DNA from: Corynebacterium anserum
Lineage (GTDB): Bacteria > Actinomycetota > Actinomycetes > Mycobacteriales > Mycobacteriaceae
Length of the DNA: 64,000 bases
NCBI RefSeq assembly: GCF_014262665.1
Contig: NZ_CP046883.1
Span: 248,001 to 312,000 of the forward strand
Reading direction: 5' to 3'
Shown here piece by piece: positions 10,188 to 17,607 of this stretch. Under the pieces are notes generated by a model. It had not been told where the DNA came from, searched no databases, and saw nothing but the letters and a program-made list of their open reading frames with translations. The position numbers and the translations under genes are program-made. The first letter of the stretch is position 1, and each line of letters starts with the position of its first letter.

Positions 10188-10720
10188 GACGCATCTGTTC
10201 CGGCTTATCGGTCTTAGGCGTGCTACTCGCAGCGACGAACAATTCCGCCCGCATCCCCGCCGAGCACGCAACCCTCGTTCTGAGCGTATTCTTCGTGCTA
10301 TTCCTCTGGGTACAGATCTACCCACTCGTTATGACTCTGAGCGGGCACTGGGGACACCGGCGCCACCCAGTGAACAAAATGTACACCTTTTTCGCCAGCC
10401 TAGGCCTCGTGGGCGTGCTGGGAATCATCGCGGCTGTTGTTCTCTCGAAATCAGGGACGGAACTAATTTTGATACTGGCTGGTCCAACCATGTTCCTAGG
10501 GATTGTGGGCGCTGCGGTTCTTGCATTCTTCGCTGCGCCGTGGAAAGACTGGGCATTTCACGACCCGGAAGATCGCGAGGGAAAAATCCGGAGTAGTCGC
10601 ATCGGTAGGGCGCCCGTGGAGGAAGAAGGATGGATGAATAACCTGGTCAACTCCGAAAGCGCCCGGCCAAAGCTACCGACAACAGCGCCCGAAGAAAAAC
10701 AGACGAAGCCTGAAGCTTAG
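10181..10720 (+). CDS. Small membrane protein, function unknown
   Basis: 179 aa with about four membrane helices (residues 8-25, 30-52, 68-92, 97-120), and a polar, charged C-terminal tail rich in Glu, Lys and Pro. It starts inside the end of the EIIA-like gene (overlap ATGCTGA, 7 bp), with AGAGGAGG upstream as the ribosome-binding site. This argues that it works with or is dosed with that protein. I do not recognise a family. Confidence 0.7.
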   Translation: MLRRICSGLSVLGVLLAATNNSARIPAEHATLVLSVFFVLFLWVQIYPLVMTLSGHWGHRRHPVNKMYTFFASLGLVGVLGIIAAVVLSKSGTELILILAGPTMFLGIVGAAVLAFFAAPWKDWAFHDPEDREGKIRSSRIGRAPVEEEGWMNNLVNSESARPKLPTTAPEEKQTKPEA

Positions 10721-10824
10721 AAAACCTGAGTTAGGTTGAGCATCCTCACCTGCAGTCGGTATGGGCTCACGCGCCAGGGATAGCTGAGGGGTGAAGGCGT
10801 AAGCCGCAAAACGCGGAGTCGACT

Positions 10825-11691
10825 TTACAGCCCGTGTTTCTTATTGATGATCCAGTGCATAGTTTCCTCCGGGACGATGCGCGAAAATGGGAAAGCCACA
10901 GATGCAGCGGAACCAGTGGCGTAAAGGGGCTTGGGGCGTTCGTCCAGAATCGCCTCAAGAATCACATCCGCTACGCGCTCTGGAGTGATTCCCATAGACT
11001 CATTACGATCCAACTTCCTCAGCATTGTGAAGAACTCTCTCCCATACACGCCTTTCTCATCGACGTACTTGGTGCGTCGCGAGGATAGTCCGGTGTTGAT
11101 CGAGCCCGGTTCCATCGCCATCATTCCGATACCAAAAGGGCGCAGTTCGCGACGAGAGGCGAAAGCGAAACCCTTGATCGCAGCCTTGGAAGCAACATAA
11201 CTAGAACGATAGGCCAGCGGGAAACTGCCCAACATGGAGCCAACCATGACGATGCGACCACGACCTGCGTTACGCATGGCGGGCAGGAGGCGCTGAGTGA
11301 CGTCCACATGGCCAATCACATTGACCTGCATGAGACGCTCAAGAGCCTCACGAGGTAGCTCCTCTAGAGGCCCGGACTGAGACTCGCCTGCGTTGTTGAC
11401 CAGCACGGACGGGGTTCCGCGCTCCAAAACCTGTTCGCAGAAACGCGCAATGGAATCTGGCTGTTCCAGGTCCAGCTGCAGGTACTCCACGCCCGGGATC
11501 GGATCAATGACCTTAGCTGGGTCGCGCGTGGAGCCGATGACGTGGAAGTTTGTGCCTTGATGATGAACTAAAGCGGCGGCGGTAGCTAAACCGATGCCGG
11601 AACTTGCGCCAGTGACTATAGCTACGCCGTCGGAGACAGAGGGGAGCTTGGGGCTGCGAAAAGCGTGTGAAAGTTTTGTCATACACACCAT
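10825..11691 (-). CDS. Short-chain dehydrogenase/reductase
   Basis: Classical SDR oxidoreductase of 288 aa. The cofactor motif is TGASSGIG at about residue 28, followed by NNAG, then the catalytic Ser (VGSMLG) and YVASK with the Tyr-x-x-x-Lys pair. After the fold there is a C-terminal extension (PLYATGSAASVAFPFSRIVPEETMHWIINKK) seen in SDRs acting on bulky or lipid substrates, so a membrane-associated substrate is possible. The start is ATG 11691 or the ATG three codons on; neither has a strong ribosome-binding site. It is transcribed opposite to its neighbours. Substrate unknown. Confidence 0.87.
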   Translation of the reverse strand: MVCMTKLSHAFRSPKLPSVSDGVAIVTGASSGIGLATAAALVHHQGTNFHVIGSTRDPAKVIDPIPGVEYLQLDLEQPDSIARFCEQVLERGTPSVLVNNAGESQSGPLEELPREALERLMQVNVIGHVDVTQRLLPAMRNAGRGRIVMVGSMLGSFPLAYRSSYVASKAAIKGFAFASRRELRPFGIGMMAMEPGSINTGLSSRRTKYVDEKGVYGREFFTMLRKLDRNESMGITPERVADVILEAILDERPKPLYATGSAASVAFPFSRIVPEETMHWIINKKHGL

Positions 11692-11874
11692 TGTGGACTA
11701 CAGGGAGCGTGCTTGAGGGTGATTTTGCTGCACCACATTCCGGCGGGGGTTGTGTGGTTGGCGTTGTTGAAACGGTTTATGTTGTTTCGGGGAAGTTTGT
11801 GGTAGCTAATTAGTCCTCGTCTAGGACAGTTGACGTGCGTTGTTGCTCAGATGGCGTCGTATGGCCCCGCGGAT

Positions 11875-11958
11875 GCACAAATACCGCGTTCTATGAGTTT
11901 CCCTTCAGTAAAAGCCCAGGTCAGAATCCCGCTATCGACGCAGAACGCGGTATTTGTG
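11875..11958. repeat. Palindromic-ended repeat element, copy 1
   Basis: An 84-bp element whose ends are a perfect 17-bp inverted repeat: CACAAATACCGCGTTCT at 11876-11892 and AGAACGCGGTATTTGTG at 11942-11958. A second copy in the opposite orientation lies at 45691-45775. The two share the terminal CAAATACCGCG and an internal AAAGCCC-AGGTC block. The size and terminal symmetry suggest a REP/MITE-like mobile element or a structured RNA; no target-site duplication was obvious. Confidence 0.75.
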
Positions 11959-11965
11959 ACGTTTG

Positions 11966-12115
11966 CCCGTGCGCTCTATGATGCCATTCACCCGTGCGCT
12001 CTATGATGCCATTCACCCGTGCGCTCTATGATGCCATTCACCCGTGCGCTCTATGATGCCATTCACCCGTGCGCTCTATGATGCCATTCACCCGTGCGCT
12101 CGATGATGCCATTCA
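11966..12115. repeat. 25-bp tandem repeat, 6 copies
   Basis: Six head-to-tail copies of a unit starting CCCGTGCGCTCTATGATG. The first five are identical and the sixth has one changed base (CGATGATG). The array begins 7 bases after the palindromic element. There are no spacers between units, so this is a minisatellite, not a CRISPR array. The array is non-coding. The rest of 11692-12390 holds no gene that I can support. Confidence 0.95.
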
Positions 12116-12393
12116 CCCGTTGGGGTTGGGGTTAGTGTTTTTGCACGTGAGTTGTGGGTTCTTCTACGAGTAGATCAGACTTCGTATTTGCGATTCAGTG
12201 TTGGGCTGCCAGGCGACACGGGATGAAACGGGAAGAAAACCCCAGCCGTGATTAGACACCTGATAACGCGATATGCAGTGACACGGTGCGTAGTTACACG
12301 ATATGATGAGCAAGCATTGAAAAGAGCGCTGGCAGCAGCGCTCTTTAAACGCGAAAACCTTAGACAACTTCATACGCCGTTTGTAATTGCAGT

Positions 12394-12585
12394 GGGAGAG
12401 ACCGAGCCCAGCGCCGGCCGCCGACGGAGCAAATTCTCCCCAGGACACTCTCAGGCACCCGTACCGCTGCAGTGAGGCACCTCTGGAAAGATCCCCGCGC
12501 ATTCGTCCGTGCGGAGACGCCGAAGGAGAAAGGCACAGCGTGGTCATGCTGAAGCTCTCAGGCACCATCGACAGAGTGGGGAGGA
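12394..12585 (+). ncRNA. Tandem glycine riboswitch upstream of gcvP
   Basis: Two consecutive glycine aptamers. Aptamer 1 (about 12394-12490) opens GGGAGAGACCGAGC and has CGCCGACGGAGCAA and ACTCTCAGGCA. Aptamer 2 (about 12491-12585) has ACGCCGAAGGAGAAA and GCTCTCAGGCA and closes GGGGAGG. These are the conserved blocks of the gcvT-type glycine riboswitch. It lies about 210 bases upstream of gcvP on the same strand. In known cases glycine binding turns on the cleavage-system genes; I saw no clear intrinsic terminator, so the expression platform is unresolved. Confidence 0.93.
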
Positions 12586-12628
12586 CAAAACAAGCCCAGC
12601 GTCATGCCGTGTGCTTGGCAGATAGGAA

Positions 12629-12728
12629 CAGTGCTAACCACCAACTGGTGAAGCGCACCCAACGGTGCAAAGCAGAAGCGCACCCAACAGTGCTAACCAC
12701 CAACTGGTGAAGCGCACCCAACGGTGCA
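12629..12728. repeat. Direct repeat between riboswitch and gcvP
   Basis: A 41-bp sequence beginning CAGTGCTAACCACCAACTGG occurs at 12629-12669 and again at 12688-12728 (period 59), and parts recur between. It contains the small palindrome ACCAACTGGT. It lies in the gcvP leader, so it may influence read-out of the riboswitch or simply be a repeat expansion. Confidence 0.85.
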
Positions 12729-12795
12729 GAGCAACTGCCCGTATCTACCCTGCGCATTGTCCGCGGCATGCGATAACGGAAGAAAACCACTAACA

Positions 12796-15708
12796 ATGGC
12801 ACACACCGCACCCTTTGTCCCCCGCCATATTGGACCTCAGGCTGATGAGCTCCAGGAGATGCTGAGTTACCTTGGCTATGACTCCTCCAAGGCTTTGGCT
12901 GATGATGCTTTGCCTTCTTCAATCCAGCAGCAAGGTCCAATCGGTCTGCCGGATGCCCTGAACGAGCAGGATACCCTCGCCGCACTGCGCGCTTTCGCAG
13001 ATAAGAACGTGCAGAAAAAGCAGCTCATCGGCAACGGTTACTATGACACCATCACCCCAGCCGTCATTCGCCGCAACGTCACTGAGAACCCTGGCTGGTA
13101 CACCGCATACACGCCCTATCAGCCGGAGATCTCCCAGGGGCGTCTCGAAGCGTTGCTGAATTTTCAGACGATGGTGCAGGATCTCACCGGTTTGCCGGTT
13201 GCTGGTGCTTCTTTGCTGGATGAGGCCACTGCCGTTGCGGAGGCTGTTCAGCTGATGGCTCGTGGTAACGCGAAGGCTGCCAAGAAGGGTGGCGTGGTGC
13301 TCCTGGATTCTGAGCTGCACCAGCAGAACATCACGGTCACTGTGGCTCGCGCTGAGGCTGCGGATATTCCGGTGGAGGTTGTGGAGATCGCTGATGATTG
13401 TGATTTCTCTGCCTACGAGAATCTGGTGGGTGTGGTGATCTCTAACCCTGGCACCACCGGCCGTGTGCGCGATATTGCTCCGTTGATTGCTGCTGCTAAG
13501 GATGCGGGTGCTTTGGTTACGGTTGCTTGCGATCCGTTGGCGCAGGTGCTGTTGGCTTCTCCTGGTTCTCAGGGCGCGGATGTTGCTGTGGGTTCTGCGC
13601 AGCGTTTTGGCGTGCCGTTGTTCTTTGGCGGTCCTCATGCTGCGTTCATGGCATGTACGAATAAGCTTGAGCGTAAGATGCCGGGGCGCATCGTTGGTGT
13701 GTCTAAGGATGCGGAGGGGACTCCGGCTTATCGTTTGGCGTTGCAGACGCGTGAGCAGCATATTCGCCGTGAGAAGGCCACGTCTAATATTTGTACTGCT
13801 CAGGCTCTGTTGGCTGTGATGGCTGGTTTTTATGCTGTGTGGCATGGGCCTGAGGGGTTGCGTCGTATTGCGGCTGAGGTGCATGGTCGCGCTGTGGCTC
13901 TGGGGGTTGCTTTGTCTGAGGCTGGTTTGGCGTTGGCTCACGATGTTTTCTTCGACACTGTGACCGTTAAGGTTGATGAGATCGACGCCGTTTTGTCCGC
14001 AGCCGTGGATGCGGGCTACAACTTGCGTCGTGTCAATGACGAGTTTGTGGGTATTTCCGTCGGTGAATCTACGACCGACGCAGACATTGCCGAGCTGGTA
14101 GAGATCCTGTCTGGCCAGTCTGCTTCGATTGACACTGCGGCACTCGATGTTGCGGATGGTCCATTGGGGGAGGCTCAGGTACTGCGGGACGATGAGATTC
14201 TCACGCATCCGATCTTCAACACCATCACGTCTGAGACTCAGATGATGCGTTACTTGCGTAAGCTGGCGGATCGCGATTTGGCGTTGGATCGCACGATGAT
14301 TCCGCTGGGTTCGTGCACGATGAAGCTGAACGCGGCTGTGTCTATGGAGCCGGTAACGTGGCCGGAGTTTGCGGGGATTCATCCGCATGTTCCAGAGGAT
14401 CAGGCTCAGGGGTGGCTTGAGCTGATCGCTGATCTGGAGGAGCGGTTGGAGAAGATTACGGGCTACGCCAAAGTGTCGGTGCAGCCTAATGCTGGTTCTC
14501 AGGGTGAGTTTGCGGGTCTGCTGGCTATCCACCGTTATCATTTGTCTCGCGGTGATGATCAGCGCAATTTGGTGCTGATCCCTGCGTCTGCGCATGGCAC
14601 GAATGCCGCGTCTGCTGCATTGGCTGGCCTGGGTGTGGTCGCGGTGAAGAATGCTGAGGATGGGTCTATTGACCTGGCGGATCTGGATGCCAAGCTGGAG
14701 AAGCATGGGGAGAACATCGCTGGAATCATGATTACGTACCCGTCTACTCACGGCGTGTATGAGGAGCAGGTCCGGGAGGTGTGCCAGAAGATTCACGATG
14801 CGGGAGGCCAGGTATATATCGACGGTGCCAACCTCAATGCGCTTGTTGGTTTGGCGCAGCCGGGTGAGTTTGGGGGCGACGTGTCCCACTTGAATCTGCA
14901 TAAGACCTTCACCATCCCTCATGGTGGCGGCGGGCCTGGTGTGGGACCTGTATGTGTGGCAGAGCATCTCATTCCTTTCTTGCCATCGGATCCATCTGCT
15001 GATCTCATCGAGGGCGAAGATGATTACTCCACCGGTCAGCCCGTGTCTGCTGCTCGCTATGGTTCGGCCGGTGTGTTGCCAATTACGTGGTCGTATATCG
15101 CCATGATGGGTGATGAGGGACTAACTGAGGCTTCTCGCATTGCTTTGGTGAATGCCAACTATGTGTCGCGCAAGTTGGAGAATTTCTTCCCGACTCTTTA
15201 TAAGGGCGATACTGGCTTGGTGGCTCACGAGTGCATCCTGGATTTGCGTGAGCTGACTAAGAAGTCAGGTATCACTGCAGCGGATGTGTCCAAGCGTTTG
15301 ATGGATTATGGCTTCCACGCCCCCACTCTGGCATTCCCTGTTGCTGGCACTCTCATGGTTGAGCCAACAGAATCTGAGGATAAGGGCGAGCTGGATCGCT
15401 TTATTGAGGCCATGGTCAGTATTCACGGTGAGATTCAGCAGGTTATTGACGGCAAGGTTTCTGCAGAGGAGTCTGTACTACGTCACGCGCCTTTCACCGC
15501 CTACTCCGTGACCCGCGATGATTTCGAAGAGGCGGTGTCCGGCGGTAAGTTCTCGCGTTCCCAGGCGGCGTTCCCGGTGGCTGGCTTGCGAACAACGAAG
15601 TACTTCCCACCGGTGCGCCGTATTGATGATGCTTATGGCGACCGCAATCTGATGTGCACCTGTCCGCCGATTGAAGCTTTCGAGACTGAAACCCCGGACG
15701 AGGCTTAG
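12796..15708 (+). CDS. gcvP: Glycine dehydrogenase (decarboxylating), P protein
   Basis: PLP-dependent P protein of the glycine cleavage system. It decarboxylates glycine and passes the aminomethyl group to lipoyl-GcvH. From ATG 12796 (MAHTAPFVPRHIGP) it has about 970 aa, the normal single-chain length. N-terminal half: FVPRHIG, YTPYQPEISQGRLEALLNFQTM, and FGGPHAAFMA. C-terminal half: the PLP lysine in LNLHKTFTIPHGGGGPGVGP, and QPNAGSQGE. The upstream in-frame ATG at 12724 lies in a leader repeat and is unlikely. The gene follows a glycine riboswitch and precedes gcvT and gcvH. Its last codons form the first unit of a 36-bp tandem repeat. Confidence 0.97.
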   Translation: MAHTAPFVPRHIGPQADELQEMLSYLGYDSSKALADDALPSSIQQQGPIGLPDALNEQDTLAALRAFADKNVQKKQLIGNGYYDTITPAVIRRNVTENPGWYTAYTPYQPEISQGRLEALLNFQTMVQDLTGLPVAGASLLDEATAVAEAVQLMARGNAKAAKKGGVVLLDSELHQQNITVTVARAEAADIPVEVVEIADDCDFSAYENLVGVVISNPGTTGRVRDIAPLIAAAKDAGALVTVACDPLAQVLLASPGSQGADVAVGSAQRFGVPLFFGGPHAAFMACTNKLERKMPGRIVGVSKDAEGTPAYRLALQTREQHIRREKATSNICTAQALLAVMAGFYAVWHGPEGLRRIAAEVHGRAVALGVALSEAGLALAHDVFFDTVTVKVDEIDAVLSAAVDAGYNLRRVNDEFVGISVGESTTDADIAELVEILSGQSASIDTAALDVADGPLGEAQVLRDDEILTHPIFNTITSETQMMRYLRKLADRDLALDRTMIPLGSCTMKLNAAVSMEPVTWPEFAGIHPHVPEDQAQGWLELIADLEERLEKITGYAKVSVQPNAGSQGEFAGLLAIHRYHLSRGDDQRNLVLIPASAHGTNAASAALAGLGVVAVKNAEDGSIDLADLDAKLEKHGENIAGIMITYPSTHGVYEEQVREVCQKIHDAGGQVYIDGANLNALVGLAQPGEFGGDVSHLNLHKTFTIPHGGGGPGVGPVCVAEHLIPFLPSDPSADLIEGEDDYSTGQPVSAARYGSAGVLPITWSYIAMMGDEGLTEASRIALVNANYVSRKLENFFPTLYKGDTGLVAHECILDLRELTKKSGITAADVSKRLMDYGFHAPTLAFPVAGTLMVEPTESEDKGELDRFIEAMVSIHGEIQQVIDGKVSAEESVLRHAPFTAYSVTRDDFEEAVSGGKFSRSQAAFPVAGLRTTKYFPPVRRIDDAYGDRNLMCTCPPIEAFETETPDEA

Positions 15709-15779
15709 ATTTCGCACGAGGTTGAGACCCCGGACGAGGCTTAGATTTCGCACGAGGTTGAAACCCCGGACGAGGCTTA
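15689..15779. repeat. 36-bp repeat duplicating the gcvP stop region
   Basis: The last codons and stop of gcvP (ACCCCGGACGAGGCTTAG) are repeated with a 36-base period, at about 15691, 15727 and 15763. The final copy reads TTAAGGAG and so merges into the ribosome-binding site of gcvT. Only the first copy is translated. Confidence 0.95.
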
Positions 15780-15792
15780 AGGAGAAATAACG

Positions 15793-16962
15793 ATGACCGA
15801 ACTGAAGAAGACCGCGCTGCATGCAGTGCACGGTAACCTTGGAGCCCGCTTCACCAACTTCGGTGGTTGGGATATGCCGCTGAAGTACAGCTCTGAACTC
15901 GAGGAGCACCACGCTGTCCGTAAGGCTGTGGGTGTTTTCGACCTGTCCCACATGGGTGAGGTTTTTGTATCCGGCTCCCAGGCCGCTGAGTTCTTGGATT
16001 ACGCGCTGATCTCCAAGATCTCCGCCGTGAAGGTGGGCAAAGCTAAGTACTCGATGATCTGTACTGAGAAGGGAACCATCATCGATGATTTGATCACCTA
16101 CCGCCTGGGCGAGCAGGAGTTCTTGGTTGTCCCTAACGCGGGGAACGTTCCTGCCGTCGCTGCTGCTTTGCAGGAGCGCGCAGCGGGCTTTGACGTAACG
16201 GTCGATAATCAATCTGAGAATCGCTCCATGATTGCGGTTCAGGGGCCGCGGGCTGTTGAGGTCATGCTGGATGTGGTGGAGAACGTCACTGACGCACCGG
16301 AGGGTTCCGGAGCAGGGCCTACGGTCAAGGAGGCTGTTGAGGGCGTGGGCTACTATGCTGCCTTCCAGGGTATTGTTGCAGGTCAGCCTGTGATTATTGC
16401 TCGCACCGGTTATACGGGCGAGGATGGTTTTGAGATTATCGTGAAGAACGATGGTGCCGAGGTTGTGTGGGCTGAAGCTCTCGCTAAGGCCACCGCGCTT
16501 GAGGGTAAGCCTTGCGGCCTGGCATGCCGCGATACCCTCCGACTGGAGGCCGGTATGCCTTTGTATGGCAATGAGCTTTCTCTGGATTTAACTCCGGTCG
16601 ACGCAGGACTGGGTATCCTCGCTGCCACCAAGTCCAAGGAGTCCTTCGTTGGTCGCGATGCCATCGTGAAGGCCAAGGAGGAGGGAACTAAGCAGTCCCT
16701 CATTGGACTGGTGGGCGAGGGGCGGCGTGCTGCCCGCGGTGGCTACGAGATCTTCGCTGAAGGGGAGTCCGGGGCTGCTATCGGCACGGTCACCTCAGGC
16801 GCTCTGTCCCCAACTTTGGGGCATCCAATTGCGTTGGCGTATGTCAGCGCCGATGCTGTTGCCTCCGGCATTGTGGAGGGCGCTACCGTTGAGGTTGATA
16901 TTCGCGGCAAGCGCTTCCCTTATAAGGTTGTGGCACTGCCGTTTTACAAGCGTGAAAAGTAG
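15793..16962 (+). CDS. gcvT: Aminomethyltransferase, glycine cleavage T protein
   Basis: Transfers the methylene carbon from aminomethyl-lipoyl-GcvH to tetrahydrofolate and releases ammonia. It is 389 aa, slightly longer than the common 360 to 370. Typical features: HAVHGNLGARFTNFGGWDMP at the N terminus, VFDLSHMGEV (folate-site region), IIARTGYTGEDGFEI, and CGLACRDTLRLEAGMPLYGNEL near the middle, then the C-terminal barrel ending FPYKVVALPFYKR. The start ATG follows AAGGAGAAATAACG. It is the second gene of the gcv group, 84 bases after gcvP, so probably read from the riboswitch-controlled transcript. Confidence 0.97.
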   Translation: MTELKKTALHAVHGNLGARFTNFGGWDMPLKYSSELEEHHAVRKAVGVFDLSHMGEVFVSGSQAAEFLDYALISKISAVKVGKAKYSMICTEKGTIIDDLITYRLGEQEFLVVPNAGNVPAVAAALQERAAGFDVTVDNQSENRSMIAVQGPRAVEVMLDVVENVTDAPEGSGAGPTVKEAVEGVGYYAAFQGIVAGQPVIIARTGYTGEDGFEIIVKNDGAEVVWAEALAKATALEGKPCGLACRDTLRLEAGMPLYGNELSLDLTPVDAGLGILAATKSKESFVGRDAIVKAKEEGTKQSLIGLVGEGRRAARGGYEIFAEGESGAAIGTVTSGALSPTLGHPIALAYVSADAVASGIVEGATVEVDIRGKRFPYKVVALPFYKREK

Positions 16963-17212
16963 GCTGCTTTTCGCGCCTGGTTGATCCCTCGCGAGAAGAG
17001 GTTCTTCATACCTGGAGCGAGAAGTAGGTTGCTTTTCGTTGAGTGTGCGCGGAGACGTCCTGGGCTGCACCGTGCCACGGCTGCGGTCTGGGCTGCGGCG
17101 TGCTATAGCTCAGACGCTGTCGTCGCCCTCGTGTAAAGTCTTGACCAGCGCAACACTATGCTGCGAGACGTTTTGAAGTGTTCGATTTAGGTATCCATCA
17201 AAGGAGCTGACC

Positions 17213-17596
17213 ATGGCTGCACTGCCAACTGATTTCCTGTACTCCGAGGAGCACGAGTGGGTGAATTCCGCTTCTGTTTCCGAGGGCGACACTGTTCGTG
17301 TGGGCATTACACACATTGCCGCTGACGCGCTCGGTGAGATTGTTTTCGTCGAGTTGCCTGAGGTCGGTACCGAGGTCGAGGCTGGCGAGGCTTTCGGCGA
17401 GGTTGAGTCCACCAAGTCTGTGTCTGACATTTACGCCCCTGTTTCTGGCGAAGTGGTTGCCATCAATGAGGAGCTTGAGGATAACGCTGGCTTGATCAAC
17501 GAGGATCCGTACGGCGAGGGTTGGCTGTACGAGGTGAAGGTCTCCGAAGTTGGCGACCTGATGGATGCTGCGGTCTACGCTGAGGCCAACGAGTAA
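17213..17596 (+). CDS. gcvH: Glycine cleavage H protein
   Basis: Lipoyl carrier that shuttles the aminomethyl intermediate between P, T and L proteins. At 127 aa it has the normal length. Shows LYSEEHEWV at the N terminus, [22 protein letters not shown], and the lipoylation lysine in [12 protein letters not shown] (about residue 68). A GGAGCTGACC site lies just before ATG. It is separated from gcvT by 250 bases containing a partial direct repeat (GTAGGCTGCTTTT / GTAGGTTGCTTTT), so it may have its own promoter. Lipoate synthesis genes, which often sit nearby, are not in this window. Confidence 0.97.
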   Translation: MAALPTDFLYSEEHEWVNSASVSEGDTVRVGITHIAADALGEIVFVELPEVGTEVEAGEAFGEVESTKSVSDIYAPVSGEVVAINEELEDNAGLINEDPYGEGWLYEVKVSEVGDLMDAAVYAEANE

Positions 17597-17607
17597 CGCA
17601 AGGCTGT

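Noticed and set aside
11966..12115. Possible CRISPR array (regular 25-bp repeats)
   Set aside because: Units are directly adjacent with no spacers and no cas genes nearby; it is a minisatellite.
12919..14967. 682-codon open frame antisense to gcvP
   Set aside because: It is fully opposite gcvP, which has strong family motifs; the reverse frame is Arg/His/Leu/Gln rich with no domain and is a codon-bias shadow.
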